A program made the translations under genes and the position numbers. From NCBI GenBank assembly GCA_022560215.1, contig JADFTO010000045.1, positions 1 to 13,796 of the forward strand: a DNA stretch of 13,796 nucleotides, in the 5' to 3' direction. Origin of the DNA: Pseudomonadota bacterium (GTDB lineage Bacteria > Pseudomonadota > Alphaproteobacteria > Rhodospirillales > 2-02-FULL-58-16). Shown in pieces: positions 1-6,282 of the stretch. Each line of letters opens with the position of its first letter. Position 1 is the stretch's first letter. The notes under the pieces were generated by a model. That model searched no databases. It was given only the letters and a program-made list of their open reading frames with translations, and was not told the origin of the DNA.

Positions 1-303
1 GATAACGATGGTGGCCGTGAGCCCGAAGCTTCGGGCGGCAAACGCCACGCTCTGGCCGTGGTTGCCTCGGGTGGCGCAGATGACGCCGGTGACGTCCGGC
101 CGCCGGCGCCTGAGCGAGTCCATGGCGACCAGCCCGCCGCGCACCTTGAAGGCGCCGATGGGGGTGTGGTTCTCATGCTTGACCCAGACCTCGGCGCCGG
201 CGCGCTCGGAGAGCAGGGGCCAGGCGATCTCGGGCGTCGGCGGGACATGGGCGTGGACGACGGCGGCGGCGGCCTCCAGGTCCTCCCGCGTGATGGTTTC
301 CAT
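1..303 (-). CDS. PLP-dependent threonine/serine dehydratase family protein (3' part outside window)
   Basis: Fold-type II pyridoxal-phosphate enzyme of the threonine/serine dehydratase (TdcB/IlvA-like) group, expected to deaminate a hydroxy amino acid to a 2-oxo acid in the cytoplasm. Only the first 101 residues are visible; the frame is open to base 1, so the C-terminal two thirds are missing. Seen: the PLP-lysine motif HENHTPIGAFKVRGG with candidate Schiff-base Lys53, and the phosphate/substrate loop TRGNHGQS near residues 78-85, where many relatives have SAGNHAQG. The start is ATG at 303-301, preceded by a good Shine-Dalgarno (GGGGGAG, about 8 nt upstream). Substrate cannot be decided from this part: threonine, serine, hydroxyaspartate and hydroxyectoine-type dehydratases all share these motifs. 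It lies back to back with the toxin-antitoxin cassette and directly after a possible transporter remnant. Confidence 0.85.
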   Translation of the reverse strand, partial: METITREDLEAAAAVVHAHVPPTPEIAWPLLSERAGAEVWVKHENHTPIGAFKVRGGLVAMDSLRRRRPDVTGVICATRGNHGQSVAFAARSFGLTATIVI

Positions 304-331
304 GATCGGCGCTCCCCCGGCGCCTTGTATA

Positions 332-418
332 TCACCCGCGCCGGGCGACGGCGATACCCACCAGGATCATCGCCGCCGACGTCAGCAGTCCCGGGAGGCA
401 TTCCGCGAGCCTGGAAAC
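332..418 (-). pseudogene. Possible C-terminal remnant of an EamA/DMT-family transporter
   Basis: Between two in-frame TGA codons (421-419 and 334-332) the minus strand encodes 28 residues with no start codon. They include LAECLPGLL and then a hydrophobic helix, AAMILVGIAVARRG, ending at the stop. This resembles the last transmembrane helix of EamA/DMT drug/metabolite transporters, which typically read LGE...GAALILxGvxxxxR. The stop lies 28 bp before the dehydratase ATG, as in an operon. No upstream part of such a gene is present; the toxin-antitoxin promoter begins about 35 bp further out. The reading is that an older gene was truncated when the cassette arrived. The match is short and by eye, so it could be chance in G+C-rich DNA. 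Confidence 0.3.
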
Positions 419-451
419 TCAGGCGGCCACGGATCACTCCCTTGACTACGG

Positions 452-479
452 GTGACAATGTTTGCATTGTATACATAAT
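452..479 (+). promoter_or_regulatory. Sigma-70-type promoter of the toxin-antitoxin operon
   Basis: GTGACA (452-457) matches the -35 consensus at 5 of 6 positions and CATAAT (474-479) matches the -10 consensus at 5 of 6, with a 16-bp spacer. Transcription would begin near 486, giving a very short leader before the antitoxin ATG at 498. The stretch is clearly AT-rich compared with its surroundings. A second possible -35, TTGACT at 442-447, has no good -10 at the right distance. Confidence 0.5.
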
Positions 480-486
480 ATACATA
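455..486 (+). promoter_or_regulatory. Operator-like nested inverted and direct repeats over the TA promoter
   Basis: Three repeat elements overlap the promoter. ACAATG (455-460) and CATTGT (465-470) form a 6-bp inverted repeat around TTTG. TGTATA (468-473) and TATACA (479-484) form a second 6-bp inverted repeat around 5 bases. TATACATA occurs twice as a direct repeat at 470-477 and 479-486, period 9. Such arrays are the usual binding sites for ribbon-helix-helix antitoxins, which repress their own operon, with the toxin often acting as co-repressor. The position over the -10 box and next to the AGGAG ribosome site fits that role. Binding itself is inferred. Confidence 0.55.
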
Positions 487-497
487 GGAGTTTGGAT

Positions 498-761
498 ATG
501 GGTTCAAACGCGGCGCTGTCCTTCCGGGTCAGTGCGGAGAAAACACGGGCCATCGACAAACTGGCCAAGGCCACGGACCGGCCCCGCTCGTGGCACCTGG
601 AGCAGGCCCTGGATGAGTACCTGGAAGCCCAGGCATGGCAAGTCGAGCGTATTCATCAAGGTTTGAAGGAGTTGCAAGAAGGCGAATCCGTCCCCCACGA
701 GGACGTTGCCGCCTGGCTGTCGCGCTGGGGTTCTCCCGATGAGGGCGAAGCGCCAGGATGA
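498..761 (+). CDS. Ribbon-helix-helix (CopG-type) antitoxin of a type II TA system
   Basis: An 87-residue protein expected to neutralise the toxin encoded next to it and to repress the operon. Residues about 5-45 fit a ribbon-helix-helix fold: the strand ALSFRVSAE, a first helix KTRAIDKLAKAT, the turn DRPRSW, and a second helix HLEQALDEYLEAQ. The tail (GLKELQEGESVPHEDVAAWL, about 55-73, then SRWGS) has the helical G-x-V-x-HEEV-xxWL pattern typical of YacA/COG3905-like antitoxins, which bind the toxin with this part. I chose ATG 498 over the in-frame ATG at 462 because AGGAG (486-490) sits 7 nt before it, the upstream codons lie inside the promoter/operator, and the fold begins directly after it. 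The stop overlaps the toxin start in ATGA (758-761), so translation is probably coupled. Confidence 0.85.
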   Translation: MGSNAALSFRVSAEKTRAIDKLAKATDRPRSWHLEQALDEYLEAQAWQVERIHQGLKELQEGESVPHEDVAAWLSRWGSPDEGEAPG

Positions 762-1036
762 CCATCGTCTGGTCTCCGACCGCCGTTGAAGACCTGAAAA
801 ACCTCCGCGCCTACATCGAAGAACAGAACCCAAGAGCCGCGTCTAAAATAGCCGGGGCGATCGGGCGCCGGGTCGAGAGCCTGCAGGAATTTCCCGGCCA
901 AGGGCGTCCCGGGCGCGTTCCCCATACCCGGGAACTGATCATCCCGGAGACGCCGTTTCTCGTCGTCTACACGGTGGCGGGAGAAACCGTGCAGATCGTC
1001 ACCGTCCTGCATACCGCCCGCAAATGGCCGCGATAG
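758..1036 (+). CDS. RelE/ParE family toxin of a type II TA system
   Basis: A 92-residue protein, the usual size for the ParE/RelE superfamily. Seen: the N-terminal strand MTIVWSPTAVEDLKNL, a helical pair containing YIEEQNPRAASKIAGAI, then the family landmarks LQEFPGQGRPGR, the TREL-like strand HTRELIIPETPF, LVVYTVAG, and the C-terminal VLHTARKWP. All landmarks are present, so the toxin looks intact. ParE members poison DNA gyrase while RelE members cut ribosome-bound mRNA; sequence alone does not decide, though the FPxxGRPGR and VLHxxRxWP pattern is closer to ParE-type toxins. It overlaps the antitoxin by 4 bp. Downstream, the 63 bp to the convergent thiD stop (1037-1099) contain only a weak CGCC/GGCG inverted repeat and no convincing terminator. 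Confidence 0.85.
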   Translation: MTIVWSPTAVEDLKNLRAYIEEQNPRAASKIAGAIGRRVESLQEFPGQGRPGRVPHTRELIIPETPFLVVYTVAGETVQIVTVLHTARKWPR

Positions 1037-1099
1037 GCCGACATTCGAATTTTCCTTCACCGCCTAGGATTGGCGAAAGAGAGTTTTCCTTATAGAGCC

Positions 1100-1903
1100 C
1101 TACACGCCGAAGGGCTTGACCGTATGGGCGTGGTTGAGGGGCCCGTGCCCGCGGCCATAGCCGGGGGCCGTCAGGATGGCCTCATGCACGTAGGCCCGGG
1201 CGCGCGCCACGGCGTCCCGGACGCTCATGCCCTGGGCCAGGCCGGCGGCGATGGCGGACGAAAGGGTGCATCCCGTGCCGTGGGTATGGGGGGTGTCGAT
1301 GCGGGGGCTGTGGAAGCGTTCCATGCCCTTATCCGTGAGGAGCAGGTCGGTGACGGTCTCCCCTTCCAGGTGGCCGCCCTTGAGCAGCACGGCGCGGGCC
1401 CCGGTTTCCAGCAAGGCCGCCGCCGCGGCCTCCATGTCTTCGGGCCCGGCGATCCTGATCCCGGTCAGGGCCTCGGCCTCGTCCACGTTGGGGGTGACGA
1501 CGGCGGCCCGGGCGACGAGCAGGGATTTCAGGGCCTCCGCCGCGTCGCCTTCGAGCAGGCGCTGCCCCCCCTTGGCCACCATCACCGGATCGACCACCCA
1601 GGGGACGTCGCCTGCGTGGGCCTCGAGCGCATTGGCCGCGGCCTCGATGATGGCCCGGCCTGCCATCATGCCGGTCTTCACCGCGTCGGCGCCGATGTCC
1701 TCGGCGACCACCTTGATCTGTTCGGCGACGAAATCGGGGGGCGACTCAAAGATGGCGCTGACGCCGGTGGTGTTCTGGGCGGTCAGCGCCGTGACCGCGG
1801 TCATGGCGTAGCCGCCAAGCGCCGTCACCGTCTTGATGTCGGCCTGGATGCCGGCCCCGCCGCCCGAATCGGACCCGGCGACGATGAGCACCCGCCCCTT
1901 CAT
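1100..1903 (-). CDS. thiD: Hydroxymethylpyrimidine/phosphomethylpyrimidine kinase
   Basis: Cytoplasmic enzyme of thiamine biosynthesis that phosphorylates HMP and then HMP-P to HMP-PP, for coupling to the thiazole by ThiE. At 267 residues it has the normal length. Ribokinase-fold motifs are visible: the substrate loop AGSDSGGGAGIQADIKT (9-25), the DPVMVAKGG segment (105-113), TPNVDEAEALTG (137-148), and the ATP/anion-hole motif THGTGCTLSSAIAAG (207-221) with the conserved Cys212. GHGPLNH (252-258) is the typical C-terminal element. The ATG at 1903 has GGGAG upstream. It follows glmM by 66 bp on the same strand and is probably the last gene of the long leftward run, facing the toxin-antitoxin cassette. 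ThiE-fused versions exist; this one is ThiD alone. Confidence 0.95.
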   Translation of the reverse strand: MKGRVLIVAGSDSGGGAGIQADIKTVTALGGYAMTAVTALTAQNTTGVSAIFESPPDFVAEQIKVVAEDIGADAVKTGMMAGRAIIEAAANALEAHAGDVPWVVDPVMVAKGGQRLLEGDAAEALKSLLVARAAVVTPNVDEAEALTGIRIAGPEDMEAAAAALLETGARAVLLKGGHLEGETVTDLLLTDKGMERFHSPRIDTPHTHGTGCTLSSAIAAGLAQGMSVRDAVARARAYVHEAILTAPGYGRGHGPLNHAHTVKPFGV

Positions 1904-1969
1904 GGCCTGCTCCCGCCAGGGGCCGCCGGAATTGCGTTAATGGACAAGGTGACGCGCGCGCAAGGGCGC

Positions 1970-3316
1970 TCAGCCCGCGGCCCGTTCGATGACCTGGGCG
2001 ATGTCGTCGACCACGGCGACGATCAGGCTCTCGTCCTCTCCCTCGGCCATGACCCGGATCAGGGGTTCGGTGCCCGAGCGCCGGATGAGCAGCCGGCCCG
2101 AGTCGGCGAGGCGTTTTTCCCCCGCCGCGATGGCCTTTTTCACCGCCTTCGCCTCCAGGGGCTGGGCCTTGTGGAAACGCACGTTGCGCATGGTCTGCGG
2201 CAGGGGCTGGAAGAGGCGGCAGATCTCGCTCGCCGGGCGCCCCGATTCGACGATGGCCGCCAGCACCTGGAGAGACGCGATCAGGCCGTCGCCGGTGGTG
2301 ACGTAATCGCCGAGGATGATGTGGCCCGATTGCTCGCCGCCCAGGTTGTAGCCGTTCTCGCGCATGTGCTCGACCACGTAGCGGTCGCCGACGGGGGTGC
2401 GCTCCAAGGTCAGCCCGAGGCCGGCCAGGTATCTCTCCAGCCCCAGGTTGGACATCACCGTGGCGACCACGCCGCCGCCCTTGAGCCGGCCGCTCGCCGA
2501 CCACAGGCGGGCCATCAGGGCCATCATCTGGTCGCCGTCGATCAGGGCGCCGGTCTCGTCGGCGATGAGCACCCTGTCGGCGTCCCCGTCCAGCGCGATG
2601 CCGAGATCGGCGCCGTGGGCCGTGGTCTGGCTGCGCATGACGTCGGTGTCCGTGGAGCCGCATCCCTCGTTGATGTTGAAGCCGTCGGGCTCGACGCCGA
2701 TGGGGATCACCTCCGCGCCCAGCTCCCACAGGACTTCCGGCGCCACCTTGTAGGCGGCCCCGTTGGCGCAATCGACGACCACCTTCAGGCCGTCCAGGCG
2801 CAGGCCCTTGGGAAAAGTCTGCTTGACGAATTCCGTGTAGCGTCCCTGGGCGTCGTCCAGGCGCCGGGCCTGGCCCAGCCTGGCCGGCGGGGCCAGGTCG
2901 GCGGAGATGTCGGCGTCCATGGCCTCCTCGATCTCGGCCTCCACCTTGTCCGACAGCTTGTAGGCGTCCGGCCCGAAGAGCTTGATCCCGTTGTCTTGAT
3001 AAGGGTTGTGGGAGGCCGAGATCATGACCCCGAGGTCGGCCCTCAGGCTCCGCGTCAGCATGGCCACGGCCGGCGTCGGCATGGGACCGACCAGGATCAC
3101 GTCCATGCCCATGGAGACGAAGCCGGCGGTCAAGGCCGGCTCGATCATGTAGCCGCTGAGCCGGGTGTCCTTGCCGATGACCACCCGGTGGCGGTGATCG
3201 CCCCGCGTGAAGTGCCGCGCCGCCGCCATGCCGACGCGGAGCGCCGTCTCCGCGGTCATGGGTTCGGTGTTGGCGGTGCCGCGGATTCCGTCGGTGCCGA
3301 AAAGTTTGCGCTTCAT
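1970..3316 (-). CDS. glmM: Phosphoglucosamine mutase
   Basis: Converts glucosamine-6-phosphate to glucosamine-1-phosphate, the step before UDP-GlcNAc, and so feeds peptidoglycan and lipopolysaccharide synthesis. At 448 residues it is full length. All four domain signatures of the alpha-D-phosphohexomutases are visible: GTDGIRGTAN (7-16); the catalytic loop ISASHNPYQDNGIKLFG (99-115) with phospho-acceptor Ser102; the metal loop DGDADR (243-248) with three aspartates; the sugar loop GGEQSGH (326-332); and the phosphate loop RRSGTEPLIRVM (412-423). The GTDGIRGT start and GEQSGH loop mark GlmM rather than phosphomannomutase. ATG 3316 has a GGGAAG ribosome site 4 nt upstream. Placement after folP is common in proteobacteria. 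Confidence 0.96.
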   Translation of the reverse strand: MKRKLFGTDGIRGTANTEPMTAETALRVGMAAARHFTRGDHRHRVVIGKDTRLSGYMIEPALTAGFVSMGMDVILVGPMPTPAVAMLTRSLRADLGVMISASHNPYQDNGIKLFGPDAYKLSDKVEAEIEEAMDADISADLAPPARLGQARRLDDAQGRYTEFVKQTFPKGLRLDGLKVVVDCANGAAYKVAPEVLWELGAEVIPIGVEPDGFNINEGCGSTDTDVMRSQTTAHGADLGIALDGDADRVLIADETGALIDGDQMMALMARLWSASGRLKGGGVVATVMSNLGLERYLAGLGLTLERTPVGDRYVVEHMRENGYNLGGEQSGHIILGDYVTTGDGLIASLQVLAAIVESGRPASEICRLFQPLPQTMRNVRFHKAQPLEAKAVKKAIAAGEKRLADSGRLLIRRSGTEPLIRVMAEGEDESLIVAVVDDIAQVIERAAG

Positions 3317-3340
3317 GGTCTTCCCAGGTGTGTCTTTTCT

Positions 3341-3350
3341 TAACCGGTTA
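3341..3350. repeat. Perfect 10-bp palindrome upstream of glmM
   Basis: TAACCGGTTA is a perfect palindrome in the 69-bp folP-glmM gap, 25 bp before the glmM start codon. The gap is AT-rich for this genome and also holds GTTAAC at 3364-3369. It might be a protein-binding site in the glmM leader. The spacing does not fit the CtrA full site (TTAA-N7-TTAA), and no good promoter can be assigned around it. Confidence 0.3.
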
Positions 3351-3385
3351 TGCCCCGGCGAGGGTTAACTTTTTGTTTCATATCG

Positions 3386-4273
3386 TTACACGGTTTCGAT
3401 GGCGGCCCAGACCTCCAGGGCCTGGCGGGTTTCCGCCACGTCGTGGACGCGCAGGATGTGGACGCCCCGCGACACCCCGGCCAGGGCGGCGGCGAGGGAG
3501 CCGGGAAGCCGCGCCTGCGGCGGCTCGCCCCTGGCCATCTCGGCGATCAGGCTCTTGCGGGAGACGCCGAGAACAAGCGGCAGCCCCAGCTCCCGGTAAA
3601 GGTCGAGGCGCCGGAGAATCTCGATGTTGTGGTCCAGGGTCTTGCCGAAACCGATGCCGGGATCGACGGCGATGCGGCGGCGGTCGATTCCGGCGGCCTC
3701 GCACGCCGCCACCCTGCCCACCAGGTAGTCGAGGACTTCCCTTGGGGCGTCCTCGTAGTGGGGATCGTCCTGCATGGTGCCCGGCTCGCCCCGCATGTGA
3801 ATGAGGATCAGGTGCGCATCCGACGCCGCCGCCACCTCCAGGGACCGGGGATCGCCGGAGAGCGCCGTGACGTCGTTGATGATCCGGGCGCCCGCGCCTG
3901 TGGCCGCCTCCATGACGGCGGCGCGGCGGGTGTCGATGGAGACAACGGCGCCCTGTTCCGCCAGCCCCCGCACCACCGGCAGGACGCGGGCCAGTTCGTC
4001 ATCCTCGGAAACGGGTTCGGCGCCGGGCCGGGTGGATTCGCCGCCGACGTCGAGGATGGCGGCGCCGGCCTCCACCATGGTCCGGCCCCGTTCCAGGGCA
4101 GCGGCCGGATGGAATGCCTCTCCGCCGTCGGAAAAGCTGTCCGGGGTGACGTTGATGACGCCCATGATGAGGGGGCGGTCGAGGGTCAGCCCGGCGAAAT
4201 CGAAGGCGCCCTCCCCAATCGGCAAGCCCCGCCGTGACGCGGGGCTTTCCTTGCCTTCGAGCGCGGCGGACAC
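3386..4273 (-). CDS. folP: Dihydropteroate synthase
   Basis: Joins pABA to hydroxymethyl-dihydropterin pyrophosphate to make dihydropteroate in folate synthesis; the target of sulfonamides. The 295 residues form a TIM barrel with every signature: NVTPDSFSDGG (41-51), GGESTRPG (77-84), SIDTRR (112-117), INDVTAL (132-138), HMRGEPGTMQ (159-168), DPGIGFGKT (204-212), GVSRKS (236-241), and RVHDVAE near 275-281. The called start is GTG 4273, six bases after the ftsH stop, probably translated by coupling. No strong Shine-Dalgarno is present. An in-frame TTG (4225-4223) would shorten the protein by 16 residues and give a length closer to E. coli FolP; residues 1-22 have no counterpart in the fold, so the start is uncertain. 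A 9-bp-arm hairpin covers these first codons. Confidence 0.94.
   Translation of the reverse strand: MSAALEGKESPASRRGLPIGEGAFDFAGLTLDRPLIMGVINVTPDSFSDGGEAFHPAAALERGRTMVEAGAAILDVGGESTRPGAEPVSEDDELARVLPVVRGLAEQGAVVSIDTRRAAVMEAATGAGARIINDVTALSGDPRSLEVAAASDAHLILIHMRGEPGTMQDDPHYEDAPREVLDYLVGRVAACEAAGIDRRRIAVDPGIGFGKTLDHNIEILRRLDLYRELGLPLVLGVSRKSLIAEMARGEPPQARLPGSLAAALAGVSRGVHILRVHDVAETRQALEVWAAIETV
4224..4247. repeat. Strong hairpin in the 5' codons of folP, just after ftsH
   Basis: AAGCCCCGC (4224-4232) and GCGGGGCTT (4239-4247) are perfect 9-bp inverted arms around a 6-base loop. In the ftsH-folP transcript the stem forms 26 nt inside folP as annotated, and the alternative TTG start is part of it. 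On the plus strand it is followed by TTTCCTT and looks terminator-like; on the minus (coding) strand there is no T run. It may limit folP translation, protect the ftsH mRNA end, or block antisense transcription. Function is inferred. Confidence 0.5.
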
Positions 4274-4279
4274 GGGCTT

Positions 4280-6205
4280 TTAGGAACCGGGCTGCGGCTC
4301 GGGCCCCAGGTCGCCGATCGGTTTCGTGCCCTTGCTGCCGCTGGTCGGGATCGAGGACTTGCGGCCGGCTTCCATGGACGCCTCGCCCTCCTCGGGCCGG
4401 ACGATGGACTCGCCCTTGAGCAGGGCCTTCACCTCATCGCCGGTAAGGGTTTCGTACTCGAGCAGGGCCTCGCCCAGGATATCCAGCTCGTCGCGGTGCT
4501 TGTTAAGTATCTTGCGGGCATCGGCCTCGGCCCCGTCGATGAGCCGGCGGATTTCCTCGTCGATGATCTTGGCCGTGGCGTCCGAGACGTTCTTGTGCTG
4601 GGTGACGGAATGGCCGAGGAAGATTTCCTCTTCGTTTTCGCTGTAGCGGAGCGGTCCCAGCTTGTCGCTGAAGCCGAACTCGGTGATCATGCGCCGGGCC
4701 ATTGCCGTGGCTTCCTTGATGTCGTTGCTGGCGCCGGTGGTCACGTTCTCCTCGCCGAATATGATCTCCTCGGCGATGCGGCCGCCGTACATCACCGCCA
4801 GCTTGGATTCGAGTTCCAGCTTGGAATGGCTGTAGCGGTCCCTCTCGGGCAGGGACATGGTGACGCCGAGCGCCCGTCCCCGGGGAATGATCGTCACCTT
4901 GTGCAGGGGGTCGGTCTTGGGCATGTGCAGGCCGACCAGGGCGTGGCCCGCCTCGTGATAGGCGGTCAGCTTCTTTTCCTCGTCGGTCATCACCATGGAG
5001 CGCCGTTCGGTGCCCATCATCACCTTGTCCCTGGAGGTCTCGAACTCGGCCATGGTGACCACGTTCCTGCCGATGCGGGCGGCGAGCAGGGCCGCCTCGT
5101 TGATCAGGTTGGCGAGGTCGGCGCCCGAGAATCCGGGCGTGCCGCGGGCGATGATCCGGGGGTCCACGTCGGGGGCCAGCGGCACCTTGCGCATGTGGAC
5201 CTTGAGAATCTTCTCGCGTCCTATGATGTCCGGATAGGGCACCACCACCTGGCGGTCGAAGCGCCCGGGCCTGAGCAGAGCCGGGTCGAGGACGTCGGGC
5301 CGGTTGGTGGCGGAAAGCAGGATCACGCCTTCGTTGGATTCGAAGCCGTCCATCTCCACCAGGAGCTGGTTCAGGGTCTGCTCGCGCTCGTCGTTGCCGC
5401 CGCCGAGGCCGGCGCCCCGGTGGCGCCCGACCGCGTCCAGTTCGTCGATGAAGATGATGCAGGGCGCGTTCTTCTTGCCCTGCTCGAACATGTCGCGCAC
5501 CCGCGACGCGCCGACGCCGACGAACATCTCCACGAAGTCGGAACCCGAGATGGTGAAAAACGGCACGTTGGCCTCGCCGGCGATGGCCCGGGCCAGCAGG
5601 GTCTTGCCCGTGCCCGGCGGCCCCACCAGGAGACACCCCTTGGGGAGCTTGGCGCCGAGGCGTTGGAACTTATGTGGGTCCTTGAGGAAATCGACGATTT
5701 CCTCAAGCTCCTGCTTGGCTTCGTCGATCCCGGCCACGTCCTCGAACGTGATGCGGCCCGTCTTTTCCGTCAGCAGGCGCGCCCGGGACTTGCCGAATCC
5801 CATGGCCTTGCCGCCGCCCGACTGCATCTGGCGCAGGAAGAATATCCAGAAGCCGAGGAAGATCAGCATGGGGAACCAGGAAATCAGGATGCTCATCAGG
5901 GTCGGCGAGTCCTCGTCCGAGGGCATGGCGGAAACGCGCACGCCCTTCTCCCTGAGCATGACGATCAGGGTGGGATCATCCGGCGCGAAGGTGGTGAAGG
6001 GGCGGCCGTCCCGGTAGTTGCCCGAGATGCCCTGGCCCTGAATGGTGACCTCGAGGACCTCGCCACTTTCCACCGAGGCGACGAAATCCGAATAGGCCAA
6101 GGGCTTCTGCGTGTCCTGGGGGGAAGACCCCTGGAACAGGTTGAACAAGGCGAACACCAGCAGCGCGATGATGAACCAAAGCGCCAGATTCCGACTGAAA
6201 TTCAC
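4280..6205 (-). CDS. ftsH: ATP-dependent zinc metalloprotease FtsH
   Basis: Inner-membrane hexameric AAA+ protease that degrades misassembled membrane proteins and regulators such as sigma-32 and LpxC. The 641 residues have the full architecture: TM1 at about 7-24, a periplasmic domain, TM2 at about 104-124, Walker A GPPGTGKT (195-202), the pore-loop FVG (228-230), Walker B IIFIDELDA (250-258), the second region of homology with NRPDVLDPALLRPGRFDR (301-318), zinc motif HEAGH (417-421) and the third zinc ligand Asp495 in GASNDIKEAT. The C-terminal tail (about 600-641) is low-complexity. The start is GTG 6205, with an excellent AAGGAAGG six bases upstream. It lies between tilS (64 bp upstream) and folP (6 bp downstream). 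A heat-shock-like promoter candidate overlaps the tilS end. Confidence 0.97.
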   Translation of the reverse strand: MNFSRNLALWFIIALLVFALFNLFQGSSPQDTQKPLAYSDFVASVESGEVLEVTIQGQGISGNYRDGRPFTTFAPDDPTLIVMLREKGVRVSAMPSDEDSPTLMSILISWFPMLIFLGFWIFFLRQMQSGGGKAMGFGKSRARLLTEKTGRITFEDVAGIDEAKQELEEIVDFLKDPHKFQRLGAKLPKGCLLVGPPGTGKTLLARAIAGEANVPFFTISGSDFVEMFVGVGASRVRDMFEQGKKNAPCIIFIDELDAVGRHRGAGLGGGNDEREQTLNQLLVEMDGFESNEGVILLSATNRPDVLDPALLRPGRFDRQVVVPYPDIIGREKILKVHMRKVPLAPDVDPRIIARGTPGFSGADLANLINEAALLAARIGRNVVTMAEFETSRDKVMMGTERRSMVMTDEEKKLTAYHEAGHALVGLHMPKTDPLHKVTIIPRGRALGVTMSLPERDRYSHSKLELESKLAVMYGGRIAEEIIFGEENVTTGASNDIKEATAMARRMITEFGFSDKLGPLRYSENEEEIFLGHSVTQHKNVSDATAKIIDEEIRRLIDGAEADARKILNKHRDELDILGEALLEYETLTGDEVKALLKGESIVRPEEGEASMEAGRKSSIPTSGSKGTKPIGDLGPEPQPGS

Positions 6206-6254
6206 TTTTTTCCTTCCTTGCGGCCGAGAGCCGAAATATCCCAGACACCTAATG

Positions 6255-6282
6255 AAATAGCGTCAGGTTTCAATTTAGCAAG
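6255..6282 (-). promoter_or_regulatory. Candidate sigma-32 (heat-shock) promoter for ftsH
   Basis: On the minus strand, CTTG (6282-6279), 17 bases, then GCTATTT (6261-6255) approximates the alphaproteobacterial sigma-32 pattern CTTG-N17/18-CYTATNT, with one mismatch in the listed positions. Transcription would start near 6247, about 40 nt before the GTG. FtsH is a heat-shock protein in many proteobacteria, so a promoter here makes sense. The element overlaps the last codons of tilS. The match is by eye. Confidence 0.35.

Noticed and set aside
442..470. TTGACT at 442 as the -35 box of the TA promoter
   Set aside because: At 17 bp spacing the -10 would be CATTGT, a poor match. GTGACA/CATAAT fits much better.
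1037..1099. Bidirectional terminator between the toxin gene and thiD
   Set aside because: Only a 4-bp CGCC/GGCG stem with a 7-base loop is present, and no proper T run follows on either strand.
1070..3343. Very long plus-strand open frame (757 codons) opposite thiD and glmM
   Set aside because: It is antisense to two well-recognised enzymes with all motifs intact. The product is rich in Gly, Asp, His and Arg without any domain, which is typical of the shadow frame in G+C-rich genes.
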